Assembly (NCBI GenBank): GCA_045807725.1
Contig: JBJMGV010000125.1
Location: 28,909 to 92,908 of the forward strand
DNA: 64,000 nucleotides
Direction of reading: 5' to 3'
Source of the DNA: DATENM01 sp045807725
GTDB taxonomy: Bacteria; Acidobacteriota; Blastocatellia; UBA7656
The notes beneath the pieces are model-generated. The model worked only from the letters and a program-made list of their open reading frames with translations. It was not told the origin of the DNA and made no database searches. Numbering within the stretch: the first letter of the stretch is position 1; every line of letters begins with the position of its first letter. Positions 60,958 to 64,000 of the stretch are shown piece by piece. A program made the position numbers and the translations under genes.

Positions 60958-61227
60958 ATGTTACTCGCACGCATTGTTGGAACGGTCGTCGCCACGCGCA
61001 AAGACGAGCGCCTGCACGGGCGCAAGCTGCTGGTCGCGCGGCTGATCGGCGTTGACGGCAAAGATGAGAAGGGACACGTCATCGCTGTAGACACGGTCGG
61101 CGCGGGCGTTCAAGAGACGGTGTTGATCGTGCAAGGCAGCTCGGCGCGGCTGGCTTTTGGGTGCAAGGACTGCCCGATTGACGCCGCCGTCGTCGGTATC
61201 GTGGACACGGTTGAAGTGAGCCAGTGA
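60958..61227 (+). CDS. BMC-P microcompartment vertex pentamer protein (EutN/CcmL family)
   Basis: 89 aa. MLLARIVGTVVATRKDERLH then GRKLLVARLIG, VIAVDTVGAGVQETVLIVQG, SSARLAFGCKDCPIDAAVVG, IVDTVEV: the EutN/CcmL fold that closes the corners of the microcompartment shell. Length is normal. It has no Shine-Dalgarno; a heptamer hairpin lies just upstream, so translation may depend on coupling or on the hairpin. It is one BMC-P gene, where many loci have several. Confidence 0.93.
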   Translation: MLLARIVGTVVATRKDERLHGRKLLVARLIGVDGKDEKGHVIAVDTVGAGVQETVLIVQGSSARLAFGCKDCPIDAAVVGIVDTVEVSQ

Positions 61228-61600
61228 ACAGTGGTCAGTGGTCAGTAGCCAGTTGATAGTTGATAGTTGAAAGTTGGTAGTTCCCCAAGCTCCGTTAGGA
61301 GCGCGATGTTTATAGTCAACGATGCCATAGATCAAACAAGCTCCGTTAGGAGCGTGATGTTGACATCGCGCCCCTACGGGGCTTCGTCACATCCTTCAGC
61401 CATATCTATAAACATCGCGCTCCTGACGGAGCTTGCATCATCTATTGCATCGGTAACTATAAACATCGCGTCCCTACGGGACTCATTGGTCAATGACAAC
61501 TATCAACTATCAACTGACCACTGGCCACTGACCACTGGCCACTGACAACCGGCACTGGCCACTATTCACTGACCACTGACTGCTGATCACTGGCCACCGC
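61228..61600. repeat. Composite palindromic element with 7-bp arms (copy C)
   Basis: Outer heptamers CAGTGGT/CAGTAGC at the left (~61229-61250), then GTTGATA-type heptamers; core with AAGCTCCGTTAGGAGCGCG and ATGTTTATAG, GAAGCCCCGTAGGGGCGC in complement, CTATAAACATCGCGCTCCTG and two CTATAAACATCGCG copies; closing with AACTATC heptamers (~61497-61513) and then CACTGGC/CACTGAC units to 61600. It ends at the nadE start codon region and leaves no room for a Shine-Dalgarno. Confidence 0.88.
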
Positions 61601-61602
61601 TT

Positions 61603-63342
61603 ATGAACACACTCCGCGTCGCGCTCGCGCAGATCAATTCTACGGTTGGCGCTTTCGACAGCAACACCGCGCTGATCGTCGGCTACCTTGAACGCGCCCG
61701 CCAGAGCGGCGCTGATCTGGTCGCTTTTCCTGAATTGGCCCTCGCCGGCTACCCGCCCGAAGACCTGCTGATGAAGCCGCATTTCGTACGCGAGAACCGA
61801 CGCGTCCTTGACCGCATCATCGAAGCGGCGGGCGACCTTGTGGTCGTCGTCGGCTTCGTGGACACGGACGGCTCGGATATTTATAACGCGGCGGCGGTCG
61901 TGGCCTGCGGCAAGCTGGTTTACGTTTATCACAAATCGTTCCTGCCGAATTACGGCGTCTTTGACGAAGAACGCTACTTTCAAGCGGGCACGCGCTGCCC
62001 GGTCTTTGTGATGGGCGACGCGCGCATCGGCGTCAACATCTGCGAAGACATCTGGTATCCGGGCGGGCCGACCAAGCTGCAAGCGCTCGCCGGTGACGCG
62101 CACTTGATCGTCAACATCTCGGCCTCACCTTTTCACGCCGGCAAGAATCACGACCGCGAGCGCATGCTCTGCACGCGCGCCGAAGACAACGCGGTGGCGC
62201 TGGTCTATTGCAATCTGATCGGCGGACAGGACGAGCTGGTCTTTGATGGCAATAGCCTCGTCATCAACGAAGGCGGTCAGATTGTCGCGCGCGGCAAGGC
62301 GTTTGAAGAAGACCTCGTCGTCGCAGACATCAACGTCGAGCGCGTCTTTTCTGAGCGGCTGCACGACCCGCGCCGCCGCCGCGAGAAACTGCGTGTCACC
62401 GCCGACGCGTCGCTCGATGTGATCTCGCTTGATGGCGTGCCGCGCTCATCCGGCCAACGTGTGCCGCCGGTCGAGCCAAACAACATCGCGCTCACGGAAG
62501 TTGCCGAAACCTACCTTGCGCTGGTGATCGGCACGCGCGATTACGTGCGCAAGAATGGCTTCGATAAAATCTACTTCGGGCTGTCGGGCGGCATTGATTC
62601 GGCGCTGACCGCTGTGATTGCGGCGGACGCTATCGGAGCTGAAAACGTCAACGCCGTCTTTATGCCAACCGTCTATTCGTCTACGGAATCGCTGCGTGAT
62701 TCGCGCGAGCTGGCCGACAACCTCGGCATACATTTTCAGGTGATCGAGATACAGGAGACCTTCGAGCAGTACAAGCGCATGCTCGCGCCGTCTTTCAATG
62801 GGCTGGCCGAAGACGTGACGGAAGAGAACCTGCAAGCGCGCATTCGCGGCAACATTCTGATGGCGCTGTCGAACAAGTTTCGCGGGCTGGTGCTCTCGAC
62901 CGGCAACAAGAGCGAGATGAGCGTCGGCTATTCGACGCTGTACGGTGATATGGTCGGCGGCTTTGCGCTGCTCAAAGACGTGCCGAAGATGTTGGTCTAC
63001 GAGCTGTCTCGTTACGTCAACCAGCGCGGCCCGCGCCCGGTCATTCCTGAATACATCATCACCCGCCCGCCTTCGGCTGAGCTGCGCCCTGACCAGACCG
63101 ATCAGGATACGCTGCCGCCTTACGCGATGCTCGACGCCATCCTCGAACTGTACGTCGAGAAAGATATGAGCGCCGATTCGATAGCCGAGCGCGGCTACCC
63201 GGTAGAGACAGTGCGCTGGGTCGTCAACCGTGTGGACGCGGCAGAGTACAAACGCCGCCAGTCGCCGCCCGGCATTAAGATCACGCCGCGCGCCTTTGGG
63301 CGCGACCGCCGCATGCCGATCACCAACAAGTATCACGGCTAG
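61603..63342 (+). CDS. nadE: Glutamine-dependent NAD+ synthetase
   Basis: 579 aa. N-terminal nitrilase-type glutaminase with catalytic E44 (FPELALAGYPPEDLL), K111 (YHKSFLPNYGVF) and C147 (VNICEDIWYPGGP). C-terminal synthetase with the PP-loop YFGLSGGIDSALTAVIAADA, ALSNKFRGLVLSTGNKSEMS with VGYSTLYGDM, and GFALLKDVPKMLVYELSRYV. It converts deamido-NAD to NAD using glutamine ammonia. It follows the BMC genes in the same direction but is separated from them by the large repeat; no Shine-Dalgarno precedes the ATG. Confidence 0.96.
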   Translation: MNTLRVALAQINSTVGAFDSNTALIVGYLERARQSGADLVAFPELALAGYPPEDLLMKPHFVRENRRVLDRIIEAAGDLVVVVGFVDTDGSDIYNAAAVVACGKLVYVYHKSFLPNYGVFDEERYFQAGTRCPVFVMGDARIGVNICEDIWYPGGPTKLQALAGDAHLIVNISASPFHAGKNHDRERMLCTRAEDNAVALVYCNLIGGQDELVFDGNSLVINEGGQIVARGKAFEEDLVVADINVERVFSERLHDPRRRREKLRVTADASLDVISLDGVPRSSGQRVPPVEPNNIALTEVAETYLALVIGTRDYVRKNGFDKIYFGLSGGIDSALTAVIAADAIGAENVNAVFMPTVYSSTESLRDSRELADNLGIHFQVIEIQETFEQYKRMLAPSFNGLAEDVTEENLQARIRGNILMALSNKFRGLVLSTGNKSEMSVGYSTLYGDMVGGFALLKDVPKMLVYELSRYVNQRGPRPVIPEYIITRPPSAELRPDQTDQDTLPPYAMLDAILELYVEKDMSADSIAERGYPVETVRWVVNRVDAAEYKRRQSPPGIKITPRAFGRDRRMPITNKYHG

Positions 63343-63353
63343 TTTCTTGCTCA

Positions 63354-63388
63354 GCCGAAAAAAAGAAAAGAGGGTTCACTGGGAACCC
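63354..63388 (-). terminator. Intrinsic terminator after the globin gene
   Basis: A GGGTTC-loop-GAACCC stem (63372-63377 with 63383-63388). On the minus strand it is followed by a long T-rich tract (CTCTTTTCTTTTTTT). It serves the minus-strand globin gene; nadE ends just beyond the tract. Confidence 0.85.
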
Positions 63389-63436
63389 CCTTATGGAAGT
63401 CATGACGGACGACAGGAAAGTTTAAGGAAGGGACGA

Positions 63437-63889
63437 TTACTTTTCGACGATGTCGGCTTTGAGGCCCGACAGCGCGGTGACGACATCTTTGCGCTCGCGC
63501 TCTTTGACTTTGAACTTATCGAACACGTTCATCAGGATTTTGACGCTGATGTTCCAATCCTCTTCGGTGATCCCCAGTCCTTTATGCACCGTCTTCATAT
63601 CGCGCCCGATGTAGACGCAGGGGCCGCCGGTCGCGGCGCAGAGTTGATCGAGGAGGAGCTGACGAATGCGGGTTTTGCTGTTGTCGCTAGCGCCGATGAA
63701 GAAGCGCCCGATCTTCGGGTCGGTCGCCAACCCTTTGATAAATTCATCGGTCACTTTAGCCAGCGCGTCGTAACCGCCGAGCCGTTGATAGAGCGTGTCT
63801 TTGCCTTGCGCTGACACGGTGTGGGCCGACCCCATTGCCGCCACGAGCAGCGCGATTGCCAGAAGCGATCCAAGCGAACGTTTGAGCAT
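63437..63889 (-). CDS. Exported group I truncated haemoglobin
   Basis: 150 aa. Signal peptide ~1-28 (SLGSLLAIALLVAAMGSAHT then VSAQ), so the globin is periplasmic, unlike most truncated haemoglobins. Globin hallmarks: LYQRLGGYDALAKVTDEFI, glycine pairs, CAATGGPCVYIGRDMKTVHK with proximal H102, and GLGITEEDW. Where many family members have Tyr at B10 (DFY), this has DEFI, so ligand binding may differ. GAGGAG precedes the ATG. Oxygen or NO binding is likely; partners are unknown. Confidence 0.88.
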   Translation of the reverse strand: MLKRSLGSLLAIALLVAAMGSAHTVSAQGKDTLYQRLGGYDALAKVTDEFIKGLATDPKIGRFFIGASDNSKTRIRQLLLDQLCAATGGPCVYIGRDMKTVHKGLGITEEDWNISVKILMNVFDKFKVKERERKDVVTALSGLKADIVEK

Positions 63890-64000
63890 GATGTTTCTCC
63901 TCTATAGAATTTGTTGATTGTTAATGACAGCGGGCCGATGAAGCGTGTGGCCGCGCGTTCCGGTCGAGTCGCCGATGATTACGCAAGACAGTCGGAAAAC

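Overview
The window is a stretch of GC-rich bacterial chromosome with about 55 genes, mostly housekeeping. It holds no rRNA, tRNA, IS transposase or CRISPR array that I can support. Several features suggest an Acidobacteriota member, perhaps Blastocatellia: a receiver protein with a very long Ala/Pro-rich tail, Ycf45-type R3H ATPase, CytoC_RC-type tetraheme cytochrome, choice-of-anchor/FN3 exported proteins, S8 protease and many small palindromic intergenic repeats. This placement is inference from gene content; there is no marker rRNA.

Layout. 1-9.9 kb (minus strand): an exported-protein start cut by the window edge, hslO, a MogA/MoaB-type gene, thpR, ppk1, a VOC protein, a class V aminotransferase, an FHA-HtrA membrane protease, tlyA and an M15-like lipoprotein. 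10-17.6 kb: a zinc-ribbon membrane protein, crcB, dxs, ispA, xseB, a methyltransferase, xseA and an atypical glutaredoxin. 17.8-22.4 kb (plus): a tiny lipoprotein, a 931-residue exported multidomain protein, a truncated TPR-type remnant and an exported creatininase-like protein. 22.4-30.7 kb (minus): coaX, birA, a hypothetical, nadC, valS and a receiver-domain protein. 31-41.9 kb: a large S8 protease, a beta-barrel protein, tetraheme cytochrome c, two ferritin-like proteins, Ycf45-like ATPase, and a two-gene HNH nuclease module. 42.1-46.9 kb (plus): a four-gene minor pseudopilin operon. 47-49.4 kb (minus): a PP2C phosphatase and cystathionine gamma-synthase/lyase. 50-58.8 kb (plus): a membrane protein, ABC ATPase and permease, a long coiled membrane protein, DinB, MoxR and DUF58. 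58.9-64 kb: a Fic-fold protein with its active site destroyed, a compact bacterial microcompartment (BMC) set (class II aldolase, BMC-H, BMC-P), glutamine-dependent nadE and an exported truncated haemoglobin.

Three signals stand out. First, the aldolase/BMC-H/BMC-P set is a minimal microcompartment locus whose aldolase ends in a likely encapsulation helix. Second, a family of intergenic hairpins has arms made of 7-bp (sometimes 8-bp) tandem units. They occur at about ten places, three carry a shared palindromic core, and three stand directly before start codons that lack a Shine-Dalgarno sequence. A perfect 5 x 7-bp array also lies inside the leader of a PilW-like pseudopilin gene, where slippage would switch the reading frame. 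Third, several proteins have altered key residues: the dead Fic protein, a glutaredoxin with SxxC instead of CxxC, and a ValRS with RQSKS instead of KMSKS.

Functionally, the window combines isoprenoid precursor synthesis (dxs, ispA), cofactor supply (coaX, birA, nadC, nadE, MogA/MoaB-like), oxidative and fluoride stress handling (hslO, crcB, ferritin-like proteins, globin), surface pili and a MoxR/ABC envelope operon.
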